A DNA stretch of 64,000 nt from Mesorhizobium sp. NFR06. GTDB taxonomy: Bacteria > Pseudomonadota > Alphaproteobacteria > Rhizobiales > Rhizobiaceae. The translations under genes and the position numbers were made by a program. Location: assembly GCF_900115245.1 (NCBI RefSeq), contig NZ_FOVT01000005.1, positions 1-64,000 of the forward strand, in the 5' to 3' direction. Below the pieces are notes generated by a model, which ran no database searches, was not told where the DNA came from, and saw only the letters and a list, made by a program, of their open reading frames with translations. This document shows positions 45,013-53,709 of the stretch, piece by piece. The first letter of the stretch is position 1. Each line of letters starts with the position of its first letter.

Positions 45013-45028
45013 ATCGGACGGCGTTCCT

Positions 45029-45469
45029 TCACGACGAAGCTGATAAAGCCCTCTCCAGCGCCGCCACCCCACTCACAATCGCTGCCCGCTCCTCCACGCT
45101 AAGCCTCGCCAGCAAATCCTGTTCAAACGCCCGCGCCAGCGGCACCATCTCGCGATAGGCGGCAAGCCCCGCCTTGGTCAGCGTCAGGTGCTCGACGCGG
45201 CGGTCGCTCTCGTCCGGCATGCGTGTCAGCCAGCGCCTGCGTTCCAGTTCGGCCACCGCGCGCGATACCTTGGTTTTGTGCATCGCCGACTGCTCGCCGA
45301 GCTCCGTCGCCGTCATCGTGCTGCGCTGGCCGAGGCCTGACAGCGTGCGCCACTCCGGCCGCGTCAGGCCGTGGCGATCCTTATAGATCTTTGAGAATTC
45401 GCGGCTCACGGTGTCGGCAAGCCGATAGAGCCGGTAGGGCAGGAAGTTTTCAAGCTCGAGGATTTCCAT
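45029..45469 (-). CDS. MarR-family regulator next to homogentisate genes
   Basis: A 146-residue MarR protein: LTRPEWRTLSGLGQ, MTATELGEQSAMHKTKVSRA (recognition helix) and WLTRMPDESDRRVEHLTLTK (wing). It is divergent from hmgA with a 129-nt gap and is the best candidate for control of the homogentisate operon. In Pseudomonas that role is played by an IclR-type HmgR, so the regulator family differs here. Confidence 0.87.
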   Translation of the reverse strand: MEILELENFLPYRLYRLADTVSREFSKIYKDRHGLTRPEWRTLSGLGQRSTMTATELGEQSAMHKTKVSRAVAELERRRWLTRMPDESDRRVEHLTLTKAGLAAYREMVPLARAFEQDLLARLSVEERAAIVSGVAALERALSASS

Positions 45470-45514
45470 GAGCGCACCGCAAACCCGTCAGCCGTTGATA
45501 GTTACATTTTCGAT

Positions 45515-45530
45515 GGTTACAAATGAAACC
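45515..45530. promoter_or_regulatory. Candidate operator between MarR gene and hmgA
   Basis: GGTTACAAATGAAACC is an imperfect inverted repeat (GGTTnC/GnAACC), and GTTACA also occurs just upstream (45501-45506). It lies 46 nt before the MarR start and 69 nt before hmgA. Assignment to the MarR protein is a guess from position. Confidence 0.35.
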
Positions 45531-45598
45531 AGTTTGGTCAACATCGCCGGCAAGCCGCGCTTTCCAAGGAACGGCAGACCGGGATCAGGGAGGATCGG

Positions 45599-46912
45599 AT
45601 GGCCTTTTCCTACATGCCGGGTTTCGGCAACGACTTCGAGACCGAGACGCTGCCTGGCTCGCTGCCGCAGGGCCGCAACTCGCCGCAGCGGCCGGCCTAT
45701 GGCCTCTATGCCGAACAGCTTTCCGGCTCGCCCTTCACCGCGCCGCGCGGCACCAACGAGCGCTCCTGGCTCTATCGCATCCGTCCCAGCGTAAAACACA
45801 CCGGCCGCTTCAAGCGGGCAAGCTACCCCCTGTGGAAGACAGGACCAAACCTTGGCGACCACGAGCTGGCGCTCGGCCAGTACCGGTGGAATCCGACGCC
45901 GATGCCGACCGAGCCGACCGACTTCATCGCCGGCATGCACACCATGACCACGGCCGGCGACGCGGTCGGACAATCCGGAATGGCGGCCCATGTCTATGTC
46001 GCCAACCGGTCGATGGTCGACGACCATTTCTTCAACGCCGACGGTGAATTGCTCATCGTGCCGCAGGTCGGCGCGCTGCGCTTCGTCACCGAGATGGGCG
46101 TGATCGAGCTTCGTCCCGGCGAGATCGCCGTGCTGCCGCGCGGCCTCGTCTTCAAGGTCGAGCTCGCCGACAAGGAGGCGCGCGGCTATGTCTGCGAGAA
46201 TTACGGCGCCAAATTCACCATGCCGGATCGCGGTCCGATCGGCGCCAATTGCCTGGCCAATCCGCGCGACTTCAAGACGCCCTGCGCCTGGTTCGAGGAG
46301 AAGGAGACGCCGTGCCGGCTGATCGTCAAATGGTGCGGCTCCTTCCACGTCACCGAGCTCGGCCATTCGCCGCTCGACGTCGTCGCGTGGCACGGCAACT
46401 ACGCGCCCTACAAATATGATCTAGCGACGTTTTCGCCGGTCGGCGCCATCCTGTTCGACCACCCCGATCCATCGATCTTCACCGTGCTGACGGCGCCGAG
46501 CGGCGAGGAGGGCACGGCCAATGTCGACTTCGTCATCTTCCCGCCGCGCTGGCTGGTGGCGGAAAACACGTTTCGGCCACCCTGGTACCATCGCAACATC
46601 ATGAGTGAGTTCATGGGCCTGATCCATGGCCAGTACGACGCCAAGGAAGAAGGGTTCGTGCCCGGCGGCATCAGCCTGCATAACCAGATGCTGGCGCATG
46701 GGCCGGACGCGTCCGGCTTCGAGAAGGCGACGCGCACGGACCTGAAGCCCGTCAAGCTCGACAACACCCTGGCGTTCATGTTCGAAACGCGCTTTCCCCA
46801 GATGCTGACGCGCTACGCCGCCGAGCTCGGCACCTTGCAGGAGAACTACATCGACTGTTGGGCCGACCTGAAGAAGCGCTTTAATGGCACGCCCGAGGGC
46901 GACTGGTCTTGA
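45599..46912 (+). CDS. hmgA: Homogentisate 1,2-dioxygenase
   Basis: A 437-residue Fe(II) ring-cleaving dioxygenase turning homogentisate into maleylacetoacetate in tyrosine and phenylalanine breakdown. The N-terminus [14 protein letters not shown] is diagnostic, and the iron ligands lie in [14 protein letters not shown] (His, Glu) and [12 protein letters not shown] (His). GGGAGGATC precedes the ATG. Its stop overlaps the next gene's TTG start. Confidence 0.97.
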   Translation: MAFSYMPGFGNDFETETLPGSLPQGRNSPQRPAYGLYAEQLSGSPFTAPRGTNERSWLYRIRPSVKHTGRFKRASYPLWKTGPNLGDHELALGQYRWNPTPMPTEPTDFIAGMHTMTTAGDAVGQSGMAAHVYVANRSMVDDHFFNADGELLIVPQVGALRFVTEMGVIELRPGEIAVLPRGLVFKVELADKEARGYVCENYGAKFTMPDRGPIGANCLANPRDFKTPCAWFEEKETPCRLIVKWCGSFHVTELGHSPLDVVAWHGNYAPYKYDLATFSPVGAILFDHPDPSIFTVLTAPSGEEGTANVDFVIFPPRWLVAENTFRPPWYHRNIMSEFMGLIHGQYDAKEEGFVPGGISLHNQMLAHGPDASGFEKATRTDLKPVKLDNTLAFMFETRFPQMLTRYAAELGTLQENYIDCWADLKKRFNGTPEGDWS

Positions 46913-47811
46913 GCGCCCGCGGGGTCGTGGACCGCCTCGTTCTGCTCGGCTCAAAGGGCGGACCGGCGTTGCGGCCGGGTGGCCCGTGGCCGAGTTCGTC
47001 GCTGCTTGAGATTGGCGGGCGCGCGATCGTCGTCGATTGCGGGCTTGGCGTGACACGTGGGCTGGTCGACGCCGGCGTGAGCCTGAAAGCGCTCGACCTT
47101 GTCTTCATCACGCATCTTCACTCCGACCATGTCCTGGAACTCGGGCCGCTGATCCACACTGCCTGGACCGCCGGCCTGGCGACGCCGGTGACCGTTTACG
47201 GGCCGCCTGGCACCGGCCACCACTGGCAGCGTTTCTGCCAGGCGATGGAATTCGACATCGAAATCCGCATCGTTGACGAGGGCCGGCCGGATATCAGAGG
47301 TTTGGTCTCGGTCGAGGAGTTCGGCGAGGGATCGGTGCTGGATGAGGGCGGTCTGAACGTGAGGGCGCTGCGCGTCGATCATCCGCCGGTGACAGACTGT
47401 TTTGCGCTGCGCTTCGAGCATGGCGGCAGAAGCGTGGTGTTCTCCGCCGACACGGCGTTCTTTCCTCCGCTGGCCGGGTTTGCGGGTGGCGCCGACATGC
47501 TCGTCCACGAAGCCATGCTCGCGGAAGGCGTGGAAAGGCTGATCGCCAGGACCGGCAACGGCGCGCGGCTGCGCGAGCATCTCCTCGCCAGTCATAGCCT
47601 TGCTGAAGAGGCAGGCCGCATCGCCAGCGATGCCGGCGTGAAGCGTCTGGTGCTCAACCATCTCATTCCAGCCGACGATCCCGCCGTCGGCGAGACCGAC
47701 TGGACCGCTGCTGTCAGGAAAACTTGGGCCGGCGACTTGACGATCGCCCGCGATGGCCTTGTTGTGGGGTTAAGCGGCCATAAAGCCGTATCTGGAGAGG
47801 AAACCGCATGA
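46909..47811 (+). CDS. Metallo-beta-lactamase-fold hydrolase in the homogentisate operon
   Basis: A 300-residue MBL-fold protein with the metal motif THLHSDHV, the later ligand Asp in [12 protein letters not shown] and His in [11 protein letters not shown]. It is close to arylsulfatase/RNase Z-like MBL hydrolases. It starts with TTG overlapping hmgA and overlaps the fumarylacetoacetase gene by 4 nt, so it belongs to the same operon. Its part in the pathway is unknown; a thioester or lactone hydrolase is conceivable. Confidence 0.84.
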   Translation: MSARGVVDRLVLLGSKGGPALRPGGPWPSSSLLEIGGRAIVVDCGLGVTRGLVDAGVSLKALDLVFITHLHSDHVLELGPLIHTAWTAGLATPVTVYGPPGTGHHWQRFCQAMEFDIEIRIVDEGRPDIRGLVSVEEFGEGSVLDEGGLNVRALRVDHPPVTDCFALRFEHGGRSVVFSADTAFFPPLAGFAGGADMLVHEAMLAEGVERLIARTGNGARLREHLLASHSLAEEAGRIASDAGVKRLVLNHLIPADDPAVGETDWTAAVRKTWAGDLTIARDGLVVGLSGHKAVSGEETA

Positions 47812-48821
47812 AGCTTGCCACATTGAAGAACGGGACGCGCGACGGAAAACTGGTCGTGGTCTCGCGCGATCTGACGCGGTTCACCGACGCTTCCTTTCTG
47901 GTGCCGACGCTGCAGGCGGCGCTCGACGACTGGCGGCGGATTTCGCCGCATCTGGCGGCGATGGCGGAATCGCTGGAGACCAACGCCGTGCCTTCGGCGC
48001 GCTTTCACGAGCATGACGCGCATTCGCCGCTGCCGCGCGCCTATCAATGGGCGGACGGCTCGGCTTATGTGAACCATGTCGAGCTGGTGCGGAAGGCGCG
48101 CGGCGCCGAGATGCCGGCAAGTTTCTGGACCGACCCGCTGATCTACCAGGGCGGCTCCGATTCCTTCATTCCGCCACGCGATCCGATTCGCATGGCGGAC
48201 GAGGCTTCCGGCATCGACATGGAGGCTGAAGTCGCCATCGTCGTCGACGACGTGCCGATGGGCGCGAGCCTCAAGGAGGCGAGAGACGCGATCCGCCTCG
48301 TCATGCTGGTCAATGACGTGACGCTGCGCGCCGTCACCGGACCGGAACTGGCAAAAGGCTTCGGCTTCTTCCAATCAAAACCATCTTCGGCTTTCTCGCC
48401 GGTCGCGGTGACGCCGGATGAACTGGGCGACGCCTGGGACGGCGGCAAAGTCAACCTCGCACTGCTGGTCGACCTCAACGGCAAGCCGTTCGGCCGCGCC
48501 AATGCCGGCATCGACATGACCTTCGATTTCCCGGCGCTGATCGCGCACGCCGCCAAGACCCGGCCGCTCGCCGCCGGCACCATCATCGGCTCCGGCACCG
48601 TCTCCAACAAGCTCGACGGCGGGCCGGGCAAGCCGGTTTCGGCGGGCGGCGCCGGCTATTCCTGCATCGCCGAACTGCGCATGATCGAGACGATCGAAGG
48701 CGGCGAGCCCAAGACGCCCTTCCTGCATTTTGGCGACACGCTGCGCATCGAGATGAAGGACAAAACCGGACATTCGATCTTCGGCGCCATCGAGCAGAAG
48801 GTCGAAAAATACGATCGGTGA
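47808..48821 (+). CDS. Fumarylacetoacetase / FAH-family hydrolase
   Basis: A 337-residue FAH-family enzyme expected to split fumarylacetoacetate into fumarate and acetoacetate. Characteristic parts are MEAEVAIVVDDVPMG (metal-binding acidic residues), LVMLVNDVTLRAV, AGTIIGSGTVSNK and the C-terminal GDTLRIEMKDKTGHSIFG. It is coupled by ATGA overlap to the MBL gene in the hmgA operon. The context supports the fumarylacetoacetase role. Confidence 0.92.
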   Translation: MKLATLKNGTRDGKLVVVSRDLTRFTDASFLVPTLQAALDDWRRISPHLAAMAESLETNAVPSARFHEHDAHSPLPRAYQWADGSAYVNHVELVRKARGAEMPASFWTDPLIYQGGSDSFIPPRDPIRMADEASGIDMEAEVAIVVDDVPMGASLKEARDAIRLVMLVNDVTLRAVTGPELAKGFGFFQSKPSSAFSPVAVTPDELGDAWDGGKVNLALLVDLNGKPFGRANAGIDMTFDFPALIAHAAKTRPLAAGTIIGSGTVSNKLDGGPGKPVSAGGAGYSCIAELRMIETIEGGEPKTPFLHFGDTLRIEMKDKTGHSIFGAIEQKVEKYDR

Positions 48822-48830
48822 GGCCGAACG

Positions 48831-49367
48831 ATGACCCTGCTCGAGCACCTGCGCCGCATGGCGCGCAACAGTCTGTGGTCGAACGATCGTGTCTACCGCG
48901 CCGTGGTTGCGCTTCAGCCCGGTGAGTTCGAGGCCGAGCGCACCAGCTTCTTCCCGTCGATCAAGGAGACGCTGAACCACATCCTCGCGGTCGATCGTCT
49001 CTATTTCGATTTTTTGACCGATGGCGGTCGCGCCGCCGCCGCCTATGACGATTTCGTGCCGTTCGACGATGCGGCGAGCCTGGCGGCGGCCCAGGCCGAT
49101 TTCGACCGCAGGCTGATTGCTTTTTGCGACGGTCTCTCGGAAGCCGATCTCGACCGCCGTGTCATCACCGACCGGCGCGAGGACGGCATGATACCCGAAC
49201 GGATCGGTGACATCCTCGCCCACGTCTTCCTGCACGACATCCACCACCGCGGCCAGGTGCACGCGATGCTCTCCGGTACCTCGGTCGCGCCACCGCAGTT
49301 GGATGAGTTTTTACTCGATTACGACGCTAAGCCGAGGAAGGACGAGGTCGAGCGGCTCGGGCTCTGA
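48831..49367 (+). CDS. DinB-superfamily protein, candidate maleylacetoacetate isomerase
   Basis: A 178-residue four-helix DinB-type protein. The metal triad is visible as His50 (ETLNHILAVDR), His135 and His139 (HDIHHRG). The superfamily includes thiol-dependent enzymes such as mycothiol-dependent maleylpyruvate isomerase. It is the last gene of the hmgA-MBL-FAH operon, and no zeta-class glutathione transferase (MaiA) is present. It may therefore supply the cis-trans isomerisation step; this is inference. A stress-type DinB protein is the alternative. Confidence 0.83.
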   Translation: MTLLEHLRRMARNSLWSNDRVYRAVVALQPGEFEAERTSFFPSIKETLNHILAVDRLYFDFLTDGGRAAAAYDDFVPFDDAASLAAAQADFDRRLIAFCDGLSEADLDRRVITDRREDGMIPERIGDILAHVFLHDIHHRGQVHAMLSGTSVAPPQLDEFLLDYDAKPRKDEVERLGL

Positions 49368-49440
49368 CTTTTCCTACCGGCCTTCGCGCGCCTTACGAGT
49401 TCCGACAGTTTCGCCCTAGCTTCCGCTATGGAGTCATTCA

Positions 49441-49488
49441 CGGCTCGACCTCACATGACCGAAACTTAGGTTAAAGTCGGTCGAGCCG
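49441..49488. terminator. Long hairpin between converging DinB-like and hppD genes
   Basis: Perfect 10-bp arms CGGCTCGACC (49441-49450) and GGTCGAGCCG (49479-49488) enclose 28 nt. Its position between two convergent stops suggests a bidirectional terminator, although no U-tract follows. Confidence 0.45.
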
Positions 49489-49505
49489 CAAACGAGCTTT
49501 AGGCC

Positions 49506-50621
49506 CTACGCCGCCTTGCCGTCCAGCTTGATCACGCCGCGCTTGATCTGGTCTTGCTCGATCGACTCGAACAGCGCGCGGAAGTTGCCTTCGCCAAAGC
49601 CTTCGTCACCCTTCCTCTGGATGAACTCGAAGAAGATCGGTCCGATCACGGTTTTCGAGAAGATCTGCAGCAGGATCTTGGTCATGCCGCCGTCGACGAC
49701 GCCTTCGCCGTCGATGAGGATGCCGTGTTTCTTCATGCGCTCGATCGGCTCGTCATGGCCGTGCACTCGCTCGTGCGACATCTCGTAGTAGGTGTCGGGC
49801 GGGCCGGGCATGAACTTCAGCCCGTTGGCGGCGAGCTTGTCGGTGGCTTCGTATATCGCGTCGGTGCCCACCGCGATGTGCTGGATGCCCTCGCCATTGT
49901 ACTTCTTCAGATACTCGGCGATCTGGCTGGTCTCGTCCTTGGACTCGTTGAGCGGAATGCGGATCTTGCCGCAGGGCGAGGTGATCGCCCGGCTGACCAG
50001 CCCGGTGATCTTGCCGTCGATGTCGAAGAAATGGATCTGCTTGAAGCCGAACAGATCGCGGTAGAAATCCCACCATTTGTCCATGTTGCCGCGATAGACA
50101 TTGTGGGTGAGGTGGTCGAGATAGTAGAAGCCGACGCCTTCCGGCTTGGGGTCGCGCTCGTCCAGCCACTCGAACTCGGTGTCGTAGGCCGAGCCCTTTT
50201 CGCCATAAGCCTCGATGAAATAAAGCAGCGAGCCGCCGATGCCGACGATGGCCGGCACGTCGAGCGCCTTGTCCTTGCCTTCATAGGGCGTGGCGCCCTT
50301 CGACACGGCATGATCGAAAGCATGCTTGGCATCGACCACGCGCCACGCCATCGAGGCGGCGCAGGGGCCGTGCTTTTCGACGAACTTCATCGCGTGCGAG
50401 CCGGGCTCGGCATTGACGACATAGTTGATGTCGCCCTGCCGCCAGACGGTGATGTCCTTTGCGCGGTGCTTCGCCACCGCGACATAGCCCATGCGCGTGA
50501 AGAGTTCGGCGAGCTTTTCAGGCTCGGAATGCGCGAACTCGACAAACTCAAAGCCGTCGGTGCCGGCCGGGTTTTGCTTGCTGATCCTGGCGGGCGGTGC
50601 GTCGTGCGGGAAGGGGCCCAT
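49506..50621 (-). CDS. hppD: 4-hydroxyphenylpyruvate dioxygenase
   Basis: A 371-residue Fe(II) enzyme converting 4-hydroxyphenylpyruvate to homogentisate, feeding HmgA. The iron ligands are His in YLDHLTHNV, His in GIQHIAVGT and Glu in GPIFFEFIQR. ATG 50621 begins the typical MGPFPHDAPP; the 13-codon extension is unlikely. It is divergent from an Lrp-type regulator and convergent with the hmgA operon. Confidence 0.96.
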   Translation of the reverse strand: MGPFPHDAPPARISKQNPAGTDGFEFVEFAHSEPEKLAELFTRMGYVAVAKHRAKDITVWRQGDINYVVNAEPGSHAMKFVEKHGPCAASMAWRVVDAKHAFDHAVSKGATPYEGKDKALDVPAIVGIGGSLLYFIEAYGEKGSAYDTEFEWLDERDPKPEGVGFYYLDHLTHNVYRGNMDKWWDFYRDLFGFKQIHFFDIDGKITGLVSRAITSPCGKIRIPLNESKDETSQIAEYLKKYNGEGIQHIAVGTDAIYEATDKLAANGLKFMPGPPDTYYEMSHERVHGHDEPIERMKKHGILIDGEGVVDGGMTKILLQIFSKTVIGPIFFEFIQRKGDEGFGEGNFRALFESIEQDQIKRGVIKLDGKAA

Positions 50622-50759
50622 GGCAGTCCTCCAAAAGCTGTTGCGGCCTGACTTGGCCATCTTTCGTCATGATAACGCGGGACTGCCGCACGGTGCTTGC
50701 ATTCAACCGCTTGAAATGCGCATTATCTGCGAAGATTGTGCATCGCTGGAGGAATATCC

Positions 50760-51227
50760 ATGGACAATGCGCGTCTTGATCAGTTTGACCGCAAGATAAT
50801 GGCGCTTTTGCAGGACGACGCACGGTTCACCAACAACGACCTTTCGGAGCGCGTGAACCTCTCGCCCTCGCAGTGCTCGCGCCGTCGCCAGCGGCTGGAG
50901 GACGATGGCTATATCAAGGGCTATCGCGCCGTGCTCGACCGCGACCGCCTGGGCTTCTCCCTGGTCAACGTCATCTCGGTGACCCTGGCCACCCACAACC
51001 GCGACAATGCGCGGCGCTTCGGCGAACTGGTCGCTCGCCTGCCCGAAGTGCAGGAGGCGCACGCCCTGACCGGCGAGATGGATTACATCCTGAAGGTGGT
51101 GACGCCCGATCTCAAATCACTGTCGGAATTCGTCAATGGCGTTTTGCTGCCGCACGAATCCGTGCAGCATGTGAAGACGGCGATCGTGCTGGAGACGCTC
51201 AAGGAAACCGGCGCGCTGCCGATTTAG
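50760..51227 (+). CDS. Lrp/AsnC-family regulator next to hppD
   Basis: A 155-residue regulator: an N-terminal HTH (LDQFDRKIMALLQDDARFTN, NLSPSQCSRRRQRLEDDGYI) and a C-terminal RAM effector domain (EVQEAHALTGEMDYILKVVT). GGAGG lies 7 nt before ATG 50760. It is divergent from hppD with 138 nt between them and probably activates it in response to an aromatic amino acid; similar pairs occur in other proteobacteria. Confidence 0.9.
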   Translation: MDNARLDQFDRKIMALLQDDARFTNNDLSERVNLSPSQCSRRRQRLEDDGYIKGYRAVLDRDRLGFSLVNVISVTLATHNRDNARRFGELVARLPEVQEAHALTGEMDYILKVVTPDLKSLSEFVNGVLLPHESVQHVKTAIVLETLKETGALPI

Positions 51228-51247
51228 TTTCGCGGATTGGTGGAACA

Positions 51248-51282
51248 GCGCCCCCTCTTTCCGGCAGGACAGAGGGAGGCGC
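51248..51282. repeat. Short family A palindrome after the Lrp gene
   Basis: GCGCCCCCTC...CCGGCAGGACAGAGGGAGGCGC is a short copy of the outer arms of family A, similar to the one after tdh but with a less perfect stem. It probably serves as a transcription-end hairpin. Confidence 0.7.
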
Positions 51283-51325
51283 GAGGAACGCCCAAGCTGC
51301 GCAATTGGCGTGCCGCGCTAAGCTT

Positions 51326-51664
51326 TCACCCCCGCTGCTGCTGGATCAGCCCATAAAGGTTGGTGCAGCGCGCGCCGGACCGGCAATAGGCAAAGACCGG
51401 GCCTTCAAGCTCGTCGAGCGCGGCGGCCTGGTCGTCGACATTGCCGATGGTGATCTGGCCGCTGATCACCGGGATGTAGCGGAACGAAAGCCCTGCAGCT
51501 TCGGCCGCGGTCTGAATGCTCTCGGCCGAGGGTTGGCCCGGCTGCTCGTCGTTCGGCCTGTTGCAGATCACGCTCTTGAAGCCGGCATCCTTGATGGCGG
51601 CGATGTCCTCAGGCTGGATCTGGCCGGAAACCGAATAGTCGTCGCTGATCTGGCGGTATTCCAT
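51326..51664 (-). CDS. TIGR01244/DUF442 phosphatase-like (Blh N-terminal type) protein
   Basis: A 112-residue protein with a PTP/rhodanese-like loop AYCRSGARC and an N-terminal YSVSGQIQPEDIAAIKDAGF. This domain is found alone or fused to an MBL dioxygenase in Blh, which handles sulfide/persulfide in Agrobacterium and Xylella. It sits next to two YeeE/YedE genes, as in the bigR-blh-pmpAB type cluster, so a sulfur role is likely. No bigR regulator is adjacent. Confidence 0.85.
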   Translation of the reverse strand: MEYRQISDDYSVSGQIQPEDIAAIKDAGFKSVICNRPNDEQPGQPSAESIQTAAEAAGLSFRYIPVISGQITIGNVDDQAAALDELEGPVFAYCRSGARCTNLYGLIQQQRG

Positions 51665-51751
51665 GATGTCCTCGCAAAGTTGATGCCCAGTGGCTTGGCC
51701 GACGTTTTGCCACTCCTCGAGCGGCCCGGCAACTGTTGCTTCCGTTGGTTC

Positions 51752-52189
51752 CTACACTGCGGCCGGCTGAGCGAACCGAGTCCTGGCGAAGCGGGCCACG
51801 ACGATGCCGGCGATGACCGCCGCGACAAAGATCGGCGTTGCCGAATAGCCAAGGCCAAGCGCCGGGATTGAGGCGCCGGGGCAAAACCCGGCAATGCCCC
51901 AGCCGATGCCAAAGAGAGCCGCGCCGCAGACCAGTTGCCGGTCAATGGCGCGTTTGGTCGGCAACGCAAAGCCATTCTCAAACACCGGCGCCTTGCGCAA
52001 GCCGAACACGAGGCGGTAACCGGTAAAGGCGACTGCCAGGCCGCCGCCCATCACGAAGATCAGGCTCGGATCCCAAGTTCCGGCGACATCGAAAAAATTC
52101 AGCACTTTTGCCGGATTGATCATGCCGGAAACGGCGATGCCCAAACCGAAAAGTCCGCCGACCAGGAAGGCGGAGACGAGTTTGTTCAT
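51752..52189 (-). CDS. YeeE/YedE-type sulfur transporter subunit (PmpB-like)
   Basis: A 145-residue membrane protein with about four helices and the motifs [20 protein letters not shown] and [12 protein letters not shown]. The conserved cysteine is used in thiosulfate or persulfide transport by this family. It is 3 nt from the companion YeeE/YedE gene, and both lie upstream of the DUF442 gene on the same strand. Confidence 0.88.
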   Translation of the reverse strand: MNKLVSAFLVGGLFGLGIAVSGMINPAKVLNFFDVAGTWDPSLIFVMGGGLAVAFTGYRLVFGLRKAPVFENGFALPTKRAIDRQLVCGAALFGIGWGIAGFCPGASIPALGLGYSATPIFVAAVIAGIVVARFARTRFAQPAAV

Positions 52190-52192
52190 GCG

Positions 52193-52615
52193 TCAGCCTC
52201 CCATCACATGGCGGATGATGAAGACGGTGACGAAGGCGGTGGCCATGAAGGTGACGACCGCGACGAACGAGCGTGGTGACAACCGCGCCATGCCGCAAAT
52301 GCCGTGTCCGCTCGGGCAGCCGCCACCAAAATGCACGCCGATACCGACGAGGAAGCCGCCGGCAACGAGGGCCAGTGTCGAGACCGGCACCCTGAAGGGG
52401 ATTTCCCTGCCGGCAAGTAGCATCAGCAAAGGCGCGGCAATCGCGCCGACGACGAAGGCGGCACGCCACGGCCAGTCGGAGGACACCGGCGGAAGGATGC
52501 CCGTCAGGATCCCCGTCATGCCGGCAATGCGGCCGTGCAATACCATCAGCAACACTGCCGACAGGCCGATAACGGCACCGCCAAGCAGGGACTGCAGAGG
52601 CGTAAAGTCAGTCAT
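52193..52615 (-). CDS. YeeE/YedE-type sulfur transporter subunit (PmpA-like)
   Basis: A 140-residue membrane protein with about four helices, the motif GIGVHFGGGCPSGHGICGMA and a conserved SPRSFVAVVTFMATAF. It forms a pair with the downstream YeeE/YedE gene and is likely to import sulfur compounds or move persulfide. First gene of a three-gene sulfur operon. Confidence 0.88.
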   Translation of the reverse strand: MTDFTPLQSLLGGAVIGLSAVLLMVLHGRIAGMTGILTGILPPVSSDWPWRAAFVVGAIAAPLLMLLAGREIPFRVPVSTLALVAGGFLVGIGVHFGGGCPSGHGICGMARLSPRSFVAVVTFMATAFVTVFIIRHVMGG

Positions 52616-52741
52616 GGAAAGCCAATCCGCGAAAGTATCTTTCAGCAGATAGACATTTTCGCCTGGGAATCCAGCCGGAACTTGGCCCGGCTGGATTGAG
52701 ACACCGGCGTCTTACCCGCCCCGCAGGCTCACGAAGCGGGC

Positions 52742-53683
52742 TCAGCTGCCCAGGATCGCGCCTTTGATCTGCGTGATGTTGTTGTGCATCATGTCGATAT
52801 AGGTCGAGGCCGGGCCGTCGGGCTGCGACAGCGCGTCCGAATAGAGCGTGCCGCCGACCTTGATGCCGGTCTCGCCGGCGATCTGCTCGATCAGCCGTGG
52901 ATTGGTGATGTTTTCCACGAAGATCGCCGCCGCCTTGTCCTGCTTGACCTGCTCGACCAGCTTGGCGACGTCGGCCGCCGACGGCTCGGAATCGGTCGAG
53001 ATGCCTTGCGGCGCCAGGAACGTCAGGCCGTATTCGTGCTCGAAATAGCCGAACGCGTCGTGCGAGGTGATGACGACGCGCTTCGCCTCGGGGATCGACT
53101 GGATCGCCGCCTTCACTTCGGTCTCCAGCGCGTCGAGCTTGGTGGTGTAGGCGGCGGCATTGGCCTTGTAGCTGTCGCAGCCTTCGCTATCGGCCGTGCA
53201 AAAGGCATCGGCGATGTTCTTCACATAGATCTTGGCATTGGCGATCGACTGGAACGCGTGCGGGTCGGTGACGGTCTTGCCGCCGCCAGTGCCGGCCCCT
53301 TCGGCCGCGTCCGCATCGGCGAATTCCGGCTTGAAGTCGATCGGCGTCACCCCCTTGGTGAGCGTCACGATCGCCGCCTTGGTGGCGCTGGCGTCGACCA
53401 GGCGCTGCAGAAAACCTTCGAAATGCAGGCCGTTGACCAGCACGACATCGGCGCCCGCCATCGCCACTGCGTCGGCCGGGCTCGGCTCATAGACATGCGC
53501 GTCGCCGTCCGGTCCGACGATAGTGGTGATTTTGACGCGGTCGCCGCCGACATTTTTCGCGAAGTCGGCAATCACCGTGAAGCTCGCCACCACCTTGAGC
53601 GGCGCGGCGAAGGCCGAAGACGTTGCCAAGGCGCTTAATGTTATAACACTCAACGTCAGCGCGGCGCGGAAGGATTTCAGCAT
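52742..53683 (-). CDS. Zinc-type ABC substrate-binding protein (AztC-like)
   Basis: A 313-residue cluster A-I metal-binding protein with a signal peptide (LTLSVITLSALATSSAFA). It begins LKVVASFTVIADFAKNVGG, with ligands expected in DAHVYEPSP (His), DPHAFQS (His) and SHDAFGYFEHEYG (His). The long His-rich loop of ZnuA is missing, as in AztC. The three-gene order ATPase-permease-SBP fits an AztABC-type zinc importer; manganese cannot be excluded. A perfect TGTTATAACA lies within its signal-peptide codons. Confidence 0.85.
   Translation of the reverse strand: MLKSFRAALTLSVITLSALATSSAFAAPLKVVASFTVIADFAKNVGGDRVKITTIVGPDGDAHVYEPSPADAVAMAGADVVLVNGLHFEGFLQRLVDASATKAAIVTLTKGVTPIDFKPEFADADAAEGAGTGGGKTVTDPHAFQSIANAKIYVKNIADAFCTADSEGCDSYKANAAAYTTKLDALETEVKAAIQSIPEAKRVVITSHDAFGYFEHEYGLTFLAPQGISTDSEPSAADVAKLVEQVKQDKAAAIFVENITNPRLIEQIAGETGIKVGGTLYSDALSQPDGPASTYIDMMHNNITQIKGAILGS
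53639..53648. promoter_or_regulatory. Zur-box-like palindrome inside the aztC signal-peptide codons
   Basis: TGTTATAACA is a perfect 10-bp palindrome and matches the core of alphaproteobacterial Zur boxes. It lies about 12-15 codons into the gene. It may be a second Zur contact or a coincidence of codons for SVITL. Confidence 0.3.
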
Positions 53684-53709
53684 TGGGGTCTCCTTGCTTG
53701 GGGATTGGG

